A stretch of 64,000 nucleotides of DNA, taken from NCBI RefSeq assembly GCF_024713975.1, contig NC_091094.1:17827001-17891000 (forward strand), given 5' to 3'. The first letter of the stretch is position 1. Every line of letters starts with the position of its first letter. The notes beneath the pieces were generated by a model. It was not told where the DNA came from and did not search any database. It saw only the letters and a list, made by a program, of their open reading frames with translations. This DNA comes from Paralichthys olivaceus (lineage: Eukaryota > Chordata > Actinopteri > Pleuronectiformes > Paralichthyidae). Below, piece after piece: positions 17,683 to 29,399 of this stretch. The translations under genes and the position numbers were made by a program.

Positions 17683-18381
17683 AAGAGGAGAAGCTCAGTG
17701 TAAGGTTGTGTTAGGTGTGATAATCGAGAGGAGACAGGATTGAATAACAGCAGCCTCAGGGTGGTGGTTTTTATATTTATAACAAAGCTGTTGTGAAAGT
17801 GTGACATTTAAAACTTCACAGAGGAACCTTAACAACAAATCTGACACAAGAAAAACTTCAACTGGGCTGAAGACACCTGATAATGTGAGTACAATTATGA
17901 AATCATACTTATTGATGTTTTTTTTTCTTCATGTAATGAGTTTATAATGGGTTTTGTTAGCTTATAAGTAACTCTTATAAAGAGATAAATGTCTACACAC
18001 ACTGTGGGCCTGGTTTATCTCCAGCCTTATAGATGACATGTTTTCATAACTCATAACTTCCAGAACCAAAATAACCTGAAATCCCATTGGATCATTTCCC
18101 TTTTAATTCATTTTCCAGGCTCTGATGTATCCATCAGGCCTTGAAATCAAACATCTCTTATAGATTTCTTGCTGATCTACTTTTATCTGAGTGTGTGTTT
18201 TCCACACACACTCAGATAAACACGTTCTATGGTGCAGGCTGCAGACAGTGACAGCCCCAGTTTGACTCCTGGACACGAGCTGCAGCCTCACGTGGAGCGG
18301 TGTAGTAAACTGGGCAGGGTCTGGGTCTCCTCCTCTCCCTCCTCCTCTCCCTCCTCCTCCTGAACCGAGGAGCTGGTGTCC
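17683..18381. repeat. Duplicated segment, copy 2 (upstream of cdkn1a)
   Basis: Second copy of the 16171-16765 segment, about 100 bp longer. The extra blocks lie within the copy (about 18075-18140, and a short inverted piece at about 18195-18225 where a TCTGAGTGTGTG stretch is mirrored). High identity means a recent duplication. No ORF is conserved between the copies beyond chance. Confidence 0.9.
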
Positions 18382-19066
18382 ACCCCCCTACCACACACCC
18401 CTTGTGCATGACTCGCTCTCCCGCCACAAGCCTTGAAAACTACATTTTCTTGATTCCTTTCATAAAATTAGAATTCCCCTAAAGTAATATATAATAATAA
18501 CATCCAATTATAATAATGTACAATGTATCCTTTGATCAAAAAAAAAAAAACGCCCCATCACATGACCTAGAGTCTATAGGACAAACTGAAGTCCATGAGC
18601 CTGGCTGTAGTTGGTGAACATCTTATTATTATATATTATATTTAATAAACTCATGTTCACTTCCATCTGTCTAACTGGAACCGTTAATAAAATACAATAT
18701 AAATCTAATCAGCGTTAGCAAGCCTTCATTAGTGTGACCTCTCCAGCAGGATGATGAGGGTGGACTGGTTTCTGTAGATTGTTCCCTGACGTGGGAATCC
18801 TGCCCAACCCTTCCCACACACACATAACGACTGATTCTGCTGATTCCTTCCTGTAGTTCTCTTCTCACAGGGAACTTCCCCAAACAGTTAGTCAAAGAAA
18901 ATGGAAAACACTGATCTGATCAATAGATTTATAAGTCTATCATTTGATTTTTTTTAGTGATCAGATACTCCTGATCAGTTGCTAGAAGGCTTGTTGTGTT
19001 CTGGGATGGTTTGACACTGCCACCCAGTGCTGGCTCTGTGTGCCTGCAGGGAGTGTTCCGTGCTGA

Positions 19067-19112
19067 AGACTTGTCCCTACATGTCTGTGTGAGATTATGT
19101 TCAGGCATGTTA
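19067..19112 (+). promoter_or_regulatory. cdkn1a: p53-type response element cluster of cdkn1a
   Basis: 19067-19076 (AGACTTGTCC) is a perfect RRRCWWGYYY half-site. It is followed without spacer by 19077-19086 (CTACATGTCT), which has two mismatches. A further half-site (AGGCATGTTA, one mismatch) is at 19103-19112. The cluster lies 40-85 bp upstream of the TATA box. p21 is the classic p53 target, so a site here is expected; binding is inferred. Confidence 0.65.
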
Positions 19113-19151
19113 CCAGTGAGTCACGTTAGAGGGTGCTGCCCTCTCTGTTGC

Positions 19152-19157
19152 TATAAA
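19152..19157 (+). promoter_or_regulatory. cdkn1a: TATA box of cdkn1a
   Basis: TATAAA sits about 70 bp before a donor (ATG followed by GTGAGC at 19225/19226). This implies a short first exon from about 19182 to 19225, spliced to the acceptor at 19427. Confidence 0.7.
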
Positions 19158-19436
19158 GAGTTCCTCTGTAACAATAGTATGAGACACAGCTCTCTAGTCT
19201 TCACGGAGGACCAGGTTCAATCATGGTGAGCTTAACTTAACTTAACTTCTTTAGAAAAAGATTTTACTTGTGTGAAGAATCATTTATTCATTTGAGATCA
19301 TTTCAGAGGAATCATTGTATCTTTTATTTGTGCAAAACTATTCTATCATTAAGGGTCTACGAAGTAAAGCAGCAACGATATGTCAATTGACAGGAAAGTA
19401 ATTTGTGATTTCCTCTGTGTCCTGCAGTGTAGAATC

Positions 19437-20031
19437 ATGGCAGCTCACAAGTGCATCCTGAGCTCCACAGTTAAGGGCTCCGCTCGACGAAACCTGTTCG
19501 GAGCCTTGGACCGAGAGCAGCTGCAGGTGGATTACCAGGCAGCGTTGAGGAAAGACCTGGAGGAGGCCTCACGCCGCTGGGGTTTCGACTTCATGTCCAA
19601 CAAGCCCCTAGAGAGCAGCGATTTCCAGTGGAAGGCCATCCCAGGTACTAAGGTGCCCATGCTCTACAGGTCCTGTATGGTGGATGTGGGTCAAACAGAA
19701 GGTCAGAGGTCACCAAAGGCAAAAGAAGCGACCAAGAGAGCAAGGTTGCAGCCACTGCAGAATGACAAGGAGAACGTCCCGAGTTTGCCAAACAGGTGTG
19801 CACTCAATCTGAAGAACTTTGAGAAATCACCAGAGAAAATAGAGAAAGCAGGGGCCAAGAGGAAACAGACCAACCTCACAGGTACATTTTTAAATACTGC
19901 AACAGTGGATTTCTATATATGTCATTTCTGGTAGTTTTTGCATGAGCTGAATACCCTGTTTCTTCATTCCAACAGATTTCTACCAGACTAAACGAAGAGT
20001 GGTTTGGATGCCGCACAAATCTGGCGAGTGA
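19437..20031 (+). CDS. cdkn1a: Cyclin-dependent kinase inhibitor 1A (p21/Cip1)
   Basis: Coding exons 19437-19881 and 19976-20031 give 166 residues and TGA; human p21 has 164. The KID domain is clear: a cyclin-binding RRNLFG motif near residue 18, then LRKDLEEASRRWGFDF and an FQWKAIP stretch that contact the CDK. The C-terminal end KRKQTNLTDFYQTKRR combines a nuclear localisation signal with a PCNA-binding PIP box (QTNLTDFY), split by the intron after ACA G. The protein blocks cyclin-CDK2 and CDK4/6 complexes and PCNA-dependent replication in the nucleus. A non-coding first exon (about 19182-19225) ends in an ATG that, after splicing, is in frame and would add MCRI; the ATG at 19437 has the better context (ATGG) and matches the family start. 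The short second intron (94 bp) and TATA promoter fit rapid induction. Confidence 0.97.
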
Positions 20032-21290
20032 ATTTCAATGCAGTGTAATATTCCATTATTTCCGAGAACTACACAGACTAAACTCAGGAATAGTACGTTC
20101 TGCACAGACGCCGCACTGTCACTCACCGGGACGTCCTGAACCCAGTGAATCGCCATGAAAACAGAAGGGACCTCAGCTACACATGATCACTATCAGATTA
20201 AATTGGGGTACTGTATTCTCTCCGGGGTGGTTGGTGTTTTTCCCAGTTGTAGGTAGGGGACATTTGAGTGGAGAAGATTGACCATAATCTCTAGAAATAG
20301 TGGATTTATACTCATTTGGATCAAGGGGATGCCAAAGTGCAGACTGACATGTCCTAGTCTACATTCCACAGGGCTGTAAAACATAGTCACGTCTCAGTTT
20401 CAGAGGAAATGTGAGCCTCTAGAACAGCGAAGACGTGATGACTGAGCATATCACTGTACACACTTGAAAAGGATGTTATGTGGGTCAACATCATTTAGTG
20501 TCATAATGAATTTAGGGAATGATTGAAAACTAGAGAATGGATGAAGCCCTTTGGCTCCTTTTTTTGAATCCACTGTTCTACAATTTCTTGATGTGTATTA
20601 TGAGGACCAGGAGTCTTTTACCTCCCGTCCAAAGTGTATTATACTTTTATATATCCAAGTGTTCAATCGGGATTTGTTTTTCTACCATCATGTACACCGA
20701 GGAAAATGCTTGAAGAATAATGACATCCTGTGCACGCAGTCGCTTTGCTAAGATGATACAAAGACAGAAGTGCCATCACGTCCTCTTCCTTCCACTATAT
20801 GCTGATTGATTTTCAAAGTGTGTGTCCACAAGTGCTCTGTCCAGACTCTGACATGTGTACAGCACCAGATTAATGTAGTTCACAATGTCTGATGAACACT
20901 TATATTTAGGTATTATTTAGTTTTATATATATCAGAACAATATTTGCCTCAAAACAAATACTCTTTTTTTCCTACATGACATTTATGTCAAATGTTGGAA
21001 AATCCTGCTGCTATGGATAATCTGAATGGGGTATCAATCAAGGTTACTGTAACGCTAATCCTTTGACAGCTTTGAAATGTTTGACACAATTAAAAACAAA
21101 AGTCTACACAATTATCAGCATTACTCTGAACAATGAACGCACTTCTGTTTTTAGACTTGTGCACAGGTCCTACATATTGTTTTATGTTAAAGCTACAAAT
21201 GAAAAAGATTTATCCTTATTTATTGTCAGATATTTTGCCTTTGAGTTAATTAAGTTTTTGTTTAAAATTTTTATGAGAATCCAAAATTAC

Positions 21291-21296
21291 AATAAA
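21291..21296 (+). terminator. cdkn1a: cdkn1a polyadenylation signal (candidate)
   Basis: AATAAA about 1.26 kb after the stop, at the end of an AT-rich stretch that fits a long, unstable p21 3' UTR. No earlier AATAAA was noticed. Confidence 0.5.
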
Positions 21297-21464
21297 AGGC
21301 TGAAAGTAAAATTTCTTGTGAATGTCTTTACTGCCTTGTCATCTTTGCTTTTGGTTCTTTTTCTCCTTGTAATAACAAAAAGGCCCTTGTCCAAATGTTA
21401 AAGAAAATGAAAAAAATAATCTGATCTGCTGCCTTGCTCAGATCCCCCCTTAATTTGAATGGAT

Positions 21465-21560
21465 AAATATTTATCCTCGTCCCATCCTCCTACCAAGCTT
21501 TGTTGAGGTCCGTTCAGTAGTCTTTGTGTAATCTGTTGACAAACGGACATTTATCTGACA
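21465..21560 (-). repeat. Fragment of a widespread teleost interspersed repeat
   Basis: Read on the minus strand it has the familiar fish phrase in which a 'TACTGAACGG' block is followed by 'GCTTGGTAGGAGGATGGG'. A related copy is at 61861-62170 (plus). Further partial copies seem to lie at 45395-45625 (plus), 27000-27170 (minus) and 60400-60470 (plus). I recognise the pattern but cannot name the family without a repeat library. Confidence 0.6.
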
Positions 21561-22523
21561 CATAAAGGTAGGAGCTCATTTTTAGTTTATACAAAATAAT
21601 ATTTCTTAATTTTATTAAATTCGATTTTGGAGCCAAATCATGGCATTATCTCACTTTACACTTTACAGGCACTTTACATATTAAAGTTGAGACCTGACAA
21701 TATGAAAAAGAAACATGACAGTTCCCATAGTGAGCGACAGTAGAGAGAGAGAAAAAAAACTTGTAACAGGCAGAAATTAATTGATGGGGAGGAGATATCC
21801 TTTATTTACTTTAGACTATTTCTAATTTCTAAGAGATATCACAGGTCACTTCTTCCTGCAGCTGTTGGGCTGTAGCTCTGCTCAGAGTCCACCACATGAA
21901 CTTTATATATATGTCACTCAGGTTTTTATTTACACTGTATATATTGTGTTCACATTGCACGTTAGTTTTATTTTCTAGTTCTCTTGTACTTACTTCTTCT
22001 ACAGCTGGTGTTCAGTGTATACAGGTCTGAGACACAGTTTAAACACCACAGGGCAACAACCAAGTGTGAGAGTAACGTCACGTTGTCTCACTTGTGCTGT
22101 AAAAATGAATCTGACAACTTGTCTTGTTAGATTTTTAAAATAACAGAAAGTAGAACGATTTTGTAACCAGTGGTAATAACTGGCTTCTTCCCAGAGAACC
22201 TAATTTTGAGTGAATTATATTTAAAACGGATGAAAGTGGCTGATTTCCCCTTTTTGTTATGGGCTTTATTTCAGATTTGAAGAACATGAAGTGTAACTGT
22301 GAGTGTTTCTCATTTATATCACTTGTTCTATTGTTGTGCTACAACACGGTTTCCTTCTTTGTGAGATGTGAAAGAAATTGAAGAGTGAGTCACTGCTCAG
22401 ACACTCACTGAGCACATTAGCCGCACATGACTGCAGCAGCACATCAGGCTGTGTGTGTTCGTAGGGGATGAAGGGCCCAGAGCAGGCCCTGCCACAAGCC
22501 CTGCAACACCCTCCTCCCTCATC

Positions 22524-22685
22524 TCTCTCTCTCTCTCTCTCTCTCCTCTGCTGGCCTCAGCAGCACAGAGGCACCTGCACGCCTGCGCCAATCTCTCCCA
22601 TCCCCCCGCCCATTTCCCTCCATCATCTGTCCCTCAGCTCCCACATCCATTGTAGGGCAGGACATTCAGCATTTGTATTTAGACT

Positions 22686-22722
<37 letters not shown>

Positions 22723-22972
22723 GGAGAGAGGCGGAGGGAGCATATGACACAAAAGAGGGAGAGGGAGAGAGAGCGAGCGAGAGGGGGAGAACTAGATCAC
22801 AGCGTTAGAGAGCGGGAGAGGGGAGGCTGCAGTTATCGATGGCATTAACAATGGAGCATTAGGATCCAGAGAGGTGATAGCCAGCCTGACAACGGCTGAG
22901 GGTGAAGATATTTGAGGAGGGGGGAGCTCCTCCTCGGTGAGCACAGGGGGAGGAGGAGGAGGAGGAGGAGGA
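22524..22972 (+). promoter_or_regulatory. tmcc2: GA/CT-rich region, possible tmcc2 5' exon and promoter
   Basis: A CT run (about 22524-22543), a GA run (22684-22716) and more purine-rich sequence precede a donor-like CTCGGTGAGC at about 22936 and an AGG run (22953-22972). This would suit a GAGA-rich neuronal promoter with a non-coding first exon for a short tmcc2 form. No long open frame joins to the exon at 24812, so this is only a suggestion. Confidence 0.3.
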
Positions 22973-24379
22973 TGGGCCTCGAAAAACAGACTTGCAATGG
23001 CACTGCAAAAATTGGATTAAAGCAGTAATGGTAACGTTCCTAATTTAATCTATCGCTGTGCTTCTTGTGTCTCATCCTCGTGTGTTCACATCCACGCTTG
23101 TTGACGTCCATCGGCCATCCCTCACGTCACAGTGTGTGTCTCCTGCCGCCCGAGGAAGGTACGGGAACACTCCTGTCCTCCTGTTTTCATGCCATAGACA
23201 GTCTGCCATCTCCGTCCTCCTCATCACAGCCCTGCATCCCTCCCAACCTCCAGGAGCTTTAAATCATCACAGGACATCACCCTGCTTGCTTTAGTAATCA
23301 TTATTATGATCATTAAACGATGTTAGTAGATGTGAGCATCATTGCAGCTATTGATGTCCGCTCCTCTGTGTTGTTTTTGTTGTGCTGTTTTCACCATGGC
23401 TGGACTCAGCATCCCCTCCTCTTATCAGCCATCGCTTAGCTACCGCATCAGCATCTCACTTTCTCTGACTAGATCGGGAAATGTTTCACCAGCAGGGACT
23501 GCAGTCGTCTGTTTTTCTTACCATTACACTGCGATTGAAACCTACTATGTTAAACACACACATACACACACACAAACACCCTGGTTGATTCCTAACAGCA
23601 CAGGGAGCTTGTGCTCATCTCACACCATCAAGCAAATAGAATACAGATGAATCCCTGCACCGTCCTGTCCAGAGAAATTAGAGCAGCGCTACGAGACATT
23701 CTGTGTCATGTCGGCCTGAGCTCATGTTTGCAGGGTCTGATTACAGTGTTTTGACGTCAGGCACAGGGTCATTAACTATCCCACCATCTGTTGTGAAACA
23801 CATACACATAGAGCAGGGTCTGCATCTCAGCATCATCATCAAAAAGGCACTTGTTACGTGCCAGAGTTGTTTGAAATATACCATGTTGTATGATTTTTAC
23901 CTCATAAACAATCATGCATTTTCCAAATAAAATAGTTAGTTGCTTGTTTGTTCTGTGCACAATGCATGTGGGCCTTTCTGTTTACTCTCAGATGCCTCCA
24001 CCATAGCATTCACTGGCATTACCACCAGAAACAGAGACTTCAAACAAGAAGCTTTAAATACTCTCATTTCATGTTGAGCAGTATGTATACTTCTTTTAAA
24101 TCTTTTAAAATACTCTCCAGGTAGAGGTAATAGAAACTAATGAATTGCAAATGTGTTCACTTGGTTCACTCTACAATCTTCAGTCATTGCAGCAGTTTAT
24201 CTGTTATAGCATCATTCAATGATATTCCTTCAAAGGTTGAGTTGACACTGGATTTTTAAACAAAATACACATAATAATACTCAAAATCTTCACATTTTGT
24301 CTTGAGTACAGTGTATTGAGTAAATGTATCAGTACAGGCTTGGTTGGCTTTGTGTAATTGAGTCACCAGTTGTAATAGT

Positions 24380-24600
24380 AATGGTTGTTGCACTGTTGAC
24401 TCACAGAGGATCCTGGTTTGGGTGGGGGTCTCCCTGTGTGGAGTTTGCATGTTCCCTCCATGTCAGCTTGGGTTTTCGCCATTTACTCTGACTTCCTCTC
24501 ACAGTCCCAAGGCGTTTAGATTGAGGTTAGGTTGATTGGAGACTTTAAATTGTGAGTATGAATTGTTGTGTTAGACTGGCATCTTGAGAGTCAACGTGAT
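24380..24600 (+). repeat. Degenerate tRNA-derived SINE
   Basis: Holds the fish SINE order: a tRNA-like head (GCACTGTTGACTCACAGAGG, then a worn B-box CTGGTTTGGGT) followed by the central GTGTGGAGTTTGCATGTTC block and a TCTCACAGTCCCAAGG tail. Many differences from the usual form suggest an old copy. It lies upstream of the first recognised tmcc2 exon. Confidence 0.6.
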
Positions 24601-24811
24601 AAACCCTCTGGCCAACTATTTGGGGGTTGTGGTCCCCAGAGTCCCCTGAGAGGTGAAACATCCTCAGGAAATACAAGAAAGTCCAGTTGCCTATTTGCAC
24701 ATGTAAAACTCCTGAAGATACCATGACCTGGATGACTGAGAACCTTCAAATCTAATGTAGTAGTGCTCTACTCACCCTTCATTACATCCCCCTGCCCTCT
24801 CATCCCCTCAG

Positions 24812-27800
24812 CTGGACAAGAGTGAGGTGGCAACACTCGGCCTACCCTCTACCACCAGCCATGGGGGCTCAGACAGCAACATCAGTGCAGAGGGAGCAGG
24901 GGTGTCAGCGTCCGGGGTCGCAGCTGGAGGTGCAGAGGGTTCAGTGGCCGCCGAGCCGCAGCGAACACGCGCCGCTCTGGAGCACCTGCAGCAGAAGATC
25001 CTGAAGGTCACCGAACAGATCCGCGTGGAGCAGGAGGCCCGTGACGACAACGTGGCTGAGTACCTGAAGTTGGCCCACAACGCTGACAAACAGCAGGCGT
25101 CCAGGATCAAACAGGTGTTTGAGAAGAAGAACCAGAAGTCGGCACAGACCATCGCACACTTGCACAAGAAACTAGAGCACTATCACAAGAAGCTAAAGGA
25201 GATAGAACAAGTAAGTGAGTGTGTGTATGTTTGTGTGTTTGTGTGTGTGCGTGTGTGTGTGCGTGCGTGCATGCGCGCGTGCGTGTGTGTGTGTGTGTGT
25301 GTGCGTGTGTGATGTTTCTCTACTCTGTCTGTAATAATTATCTCATAACTGACACAAACAGTGTTCTATATTTGTGAGGACAGATGTGTCCAGGTGCTCT
25401 CCTCTTCTATCTTCCTACAGTTCTCTCCCTTAAACCTAATCCCCTCTCTCCCACCTTTGAGATCCTCCTCTTCTCTGCTTCCTCATTTCTCTTCCCTCTG
25501 TACAGAACGGACCCGCCCGGCAGCCTAAGGATGTCCTGCGGGACATGCAGCAGGGACTGAAGGACGTGGGAGCCAACGTTCGTGCTGGGATCAGTGGTTT
25601 TGGAGGTGGTGTCGTTGAAGGAGTCAAAGGTGGCGTTTCTGCCCTTACTCACACAGCCGTGGTCTCCAAGCCCAGAGAGTTTGCCAGTCTCATCAGGAAC
25701 AAGTTTGGCAGCGCAGATAACATTGCTCACCTGAAAGACACTCTCGAGGACGGGGGCCATTCTGAAGACACCCCAACACCCCGGGCGCTGAGTGGAAGTG
25801 CCACTCTGGTCTCCAGCCCAAAGTACGGAAGTGACGACGAGTGCTCCAGCGCCACGTCTGGCTCGGGCGCGTGCAGTAATTCTGGTGGGGCCGGGGGAGG
25901 AGGAGGAGGAGGGGGCATATTAGGACCAACAATGGGGAGTCCCAGGCTAGACGGGCACCACCACCACCATCACATGCACAGCTCCTGGGACACTCTGCTC
26001 GAGGGCCTGCAGGAAATCAAAGGCTGTCAGGCGCACATGGAGGACACCATCGAGGACATGAAGGGCCAGCTGCAGAGCGACTACTCCTACATGACACAGT
26101 GCCTGCAAGAGGAGAGATACAGGTAGAGATACTCAGAACACTGGCAGAGAAACTCAATATGACCTCAGGTTTAATCAGTCCTCTCAGTGTTGTTCACTTC
26201 AAGGACAAGGACAACAATATCCTATAGTTGTGATATGGGGATTGTTTCCTAAGCAGAGACTGAAACCAGCAGTGCATTACTCAATCTCACAGGACGTCAG
26301 TTTGTCTGTAATGAATGTGCGAATCTAACAATAAGTCACAAATATATATCTAAATACAGTGGTGGAGGAAGTACAAAAACATTTTACTAAGTAAAAGTAC
26401 AAATAAACAGACTAAAGTAGTATACATACCACATCAACACTTCTACATTAAGTATAAGTAAGTAAAAGTACTTACATAGTATTGCCTTTTCCCTAATGCT
26501 ACGGTTTACTACATCATTACCTCTGAGTCTCAGTGTTGCTTCTTCTTCACCAGTGATGCTACTTCTGCAAGAGGCGGGGTCTAATGTTACCTGCCCACTC
26601 TGATTGGATCAATAGACAAATTCCCCTCTCGTTATTGATTACCATGAGAACATTTAAAAAAAACAATGTGAACATGGAACGTAATTTAAAAATGTAGTAA
26701 AGTAGAAAATACAGATATTTGCTGTCATAGTTATGGGAATAAAACTGAAGAGTACCTAAATAGTTAAGTACAGATGCATGAAAAATGTGTTTAAGTACAG
26801 TGTCAAAGTAAATGTACTTTTTTCCAACTACTGTTTAAAAATATGTTCAATGCTGAGCACTGTAGTTTTAGGCAGATGTTCCTAAAACCGGAGCAAACAC
26901 ATGTGGTGATGTAGCAGCAGGAGATATAGGATCAATTAAAAATAAACTCTAATGGCACTCAGTAGAGTACATACCTCCCCCACACTTAAATTCACTACGT
27001 CTGGATTTTTGTTTTGATCTGCACCAAATTGCCCACCCTCATAATCATCAGTCCTCTGAACAAGTATGTCTGATCTGAATCTGTGAAAATTTCAAATGTC
27101 CCCACACACAAAAAATTTGGATCCGTTCCCAGATACACAGTGAAATTGAATGGGGTTTCCCTTGTTGTGTAATTCTGGAAAAAAACAGTTGTTTTTGGCT
27201 TCTAGGACAGAGGAATATATTGTATCAGGCTTTGGATGCGCAGGAGTCATATGACTTAAGAGAAGAGTTCAAGTTTGATTTTTTTTTTTTTTGCCCTATT
27301 CACTCAGGTACGAGCGACTTGAGGAGCAGCTCAATGACTTGACAGAGCTGCACCAGAATGAGATGACCAACCTCAAACAGGAGCTCGCCAGCATGGAGGA
27401 GAAAGTGGCCTACCAGTCGTACGAGAGAGCGAGAGACATCCAGGTAAAACTCTGTTTCACCTCTGACCACATCCAGCATCACTGTGTGGGTTGGATGTGG
27501 TAGGACTTGTTTAATGTCGAACCTGGAACTGCACCTAAAACTGATGTCACAGAGTCCTGGAGTGGATGGTCACTGGGTCATCAAGGGGAGGAGGTAAACG
27601 ACAATCAGCCTTAGCTTCACCTTTGGAGAGCCGTCATGTCGTCCATACAGTCTATGAGTATGAGCCATTGTTACGTAATGTTCTGTTCTGTAAACAGCCA
27701 TGGTCAGGATGGACAGGTTTGCAAAATGGCTGATGAGGATGGTCCTTAACAACGTACCTGAGAGTATTCTAAGACTAATGAACCCACTGTCGGTTGAAGG

Positions 27801-28481
27801 ACTTGATGATCTAATTGCATTTTACAGTACAAGCTACATTTAACCTTTCACACACACATTCACACAGCACTCCTATAATAGCGCTTTTTCTATCATTTTT
27901 CCGATATAACCATCAGGGGGAATATTGGCGTTCAGTATCTTGCCCAGTGGCACTTTGGAATGCAGACTGGAGAAGCTGCATGGGGATCGAACCAGGTACC
28001 TTAGGGATGACCCTCTCTACCTCCAGAGCCAATGTGCTTCATCAATACTGGATTATATTCGGTTGACCCTGACTAACAATCAAGCGATTATTAAAATATC
28101 TCAGCAGAAATATGAATAAAAAAAGTTGTTTTTACAAGCTGTTGAGGAATTAGATCCCATGTTGTGTTACTCTTTGTGCAGGAGGCCGTGGAGTCGTGCC
28201 TGACCCGCATCACCAAGCTGGAGCTGCAGCAGCAGCAGCAGCAGGTCGTCCAGCTGGAGGGAGTGGAGAACGCCAACGCCCGAGCTCTGCTGGGAAAGCT
28301 CATCAATGTCATCCTGGCGCTCATGGCCGTCCTGCTGGTCTTCGTCTCCACGCTGGCCAACTTCATCACCCCACTGATGAAGACCCGAGCCCGGGTGGCC
28401 ACCACCGTGCTGCTGACGCTGCTGCTGTTCGTCCTTTGGAAGCAGTGGGACTTTGTAGAGCCGTGGCTGCTGCCCAGCTGA
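24812..28481 (+). CDS. tmcc2: Transmembrane and coiled-coil domain protein 2 (3' coding exons; N-terminal exon not found)
   Basis: Exons 24812-25210, 25506-26122, 27308-27443 and 28182-28481 (TGA) keep one frame for 483 residues. Several blocks match human TMCC2 closely: [52 protein letters not shown] and [18 protein letters not shown]. The order is a first coiled coil ([20 protein letters not shown]), a low-complexity linker with a glycine run and a six-histidine run, a second coiled coil ([19 protein letters not shown]), then two C-terminal membrane helices ([20 protein letters not shown] and [13 protein letters not shown]). The family sits in the ER membrane; TMCC2 is reported to bind APP and apolipoprotein E. 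The exon at 24812 matches the human border before DKSEV/DKGDL, so at least one upstream coding exon is expected but is not evident between cdkn1a and 24812. The gene may use a distant or fish-specific short start. Confidence 0.93.
25211..25311 (+). repeat. GT-rich microsatellite in a tmcc2 intron
   Basis: An interrupted (GT)n/(GTGC)n run begins a few bases after the donor at 25211. Cys/Val-rich frames read through it are artefacts. Confidence 0.9.
26357..26833. mobile_element. Non-autonomous hAT-like DNA transposon (MITE)
   Basis: The left end CAGTGGTGGAGGAAGTAC and the right end GTACTTTTTTCCAACTACTG are imperfect inverted repeats of the CAGNGGTGGAAAGTA type common in fish hAT MITEs. The interior is full of AAGTAAAAGTAC-like blocks and has no transposase. 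Flanking octamers (TCTAAATA, TTTAAAAA) match at six of eight bases, as for a worn hAT target duplication. About 477 bp, inside a tmcc2 intron. Confidence 0.75.
27000..27170 (-). repeat. Probable fragment of the same interspersed repeat as 21465
   Basis: On the minus strand it carries GGATCCAAATTTTTTG- and TTTGGTGCAGATCAAAAC-like phrases that also occur in the 61861-62170 copy. Strongly degraded. Confidence 0.4.
27920..28031 (-). repeat. tRNA-derived SINE, minus strand
   Basis: The reverse complement reads like a tRNA: TGGCTCTGGAGGTAGAG (A-box) and GGTTCGATCCCC (B-box), then the SINE phrase CTCCAGTCTGCATTCC. A second copy is at 43400-43511. Located in the last tmcc2 intron. Confidence 0.7.
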
Positions 28482-29383
28482 GCGCCCTGCCAGAGACTCA
28501 CAGAGGGGACCTGAGCATCCAGAGTCTCATGCTGGTTCCAGCTCTGTCACCACCACTTAAGGATTCAGAGACTGAAATGAGATAAGAGCTGCTGCACTCG
28601 TCCCCTTTGACCTTTAAAGTGGGAGGATCTGAGGGCAAAACATGGCACTTTTACAGATGAGGACAGGATGAGGACAGTGTGTCGACAGGTGTTTACAGAG
28701 AAAATAAAAAAGACTGAGGACATCATCTCATCTCGTCCAAATCTAATCTGATGATGATCCGTCATCGATTGCATTGCTGTCACCAAAACTCCTGCAAGAC
28801 GTCTTTGGGTCGTCTTTTTTGATTATTTATGAAATATGAATTAATAAGACTATAGAGCAACTTATGATGACTGTAAAATCATGTAACCTTCATGTTGAAG
28901 CTGGTATATTTGAGAGGAACAGGTTGTTTTTCATGAATGTCATGTGCTCATGCATGTCGAGTATGTGCACTGAAATGCATTTAGCTGGCATGAGTTAACA
29001 GGTCATAGACGACTAAATGAATCTTCTATAACACACTGAACATTTTGTCGTAAGAAGACAGTGCAGATATTTTGTATTCGGTGTCACTTACTGGTTCCTT
29101 TCACATTCTGGTCTGGTGTTTGCTTTTAGACGCGTTTTGTTTCTTTTTTTCTTGAATGAGCAGTTTTGAAAAAAATAACAATAACCACTGGTATCTACAG
29201 ACGTTCAGCACAATAATTCTACTAGGTTAAAACTGTTATTATGTCCACAGATGCTGTTTCATCACCACTATTGCAGAACTGCTTCTCTCCACAGTGTCAA
29301 ATTAACTGGCATGTCTCGATGTATCAGAGTTTATATCCAGTTTGCAAAAAACAATTATTGCTGTTTTATTAAACACTTTAAGA

Positions 29384-29389
29384 AATAAA
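29384..29389 (+). terminator. tmcc2: tmcc2 polyadenylation signal (candidate)
   Basis: AATAAA about 900 nt after the tmcc2 stop. An earlier AATAAA is in 28701-28706 (GAAAATAAAAAAG), so two 3' UTR lengths are possible. Confidence 0.45.
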
Positions 29390-29399
29390 TGATTTCATA

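Noticed and set aside
25217-25312. Cys/Val-rich peptide read from the end of a tmcc2 exon
   Set aside because: Translation of the GT microsatellite past a clear GTAAGT donor.
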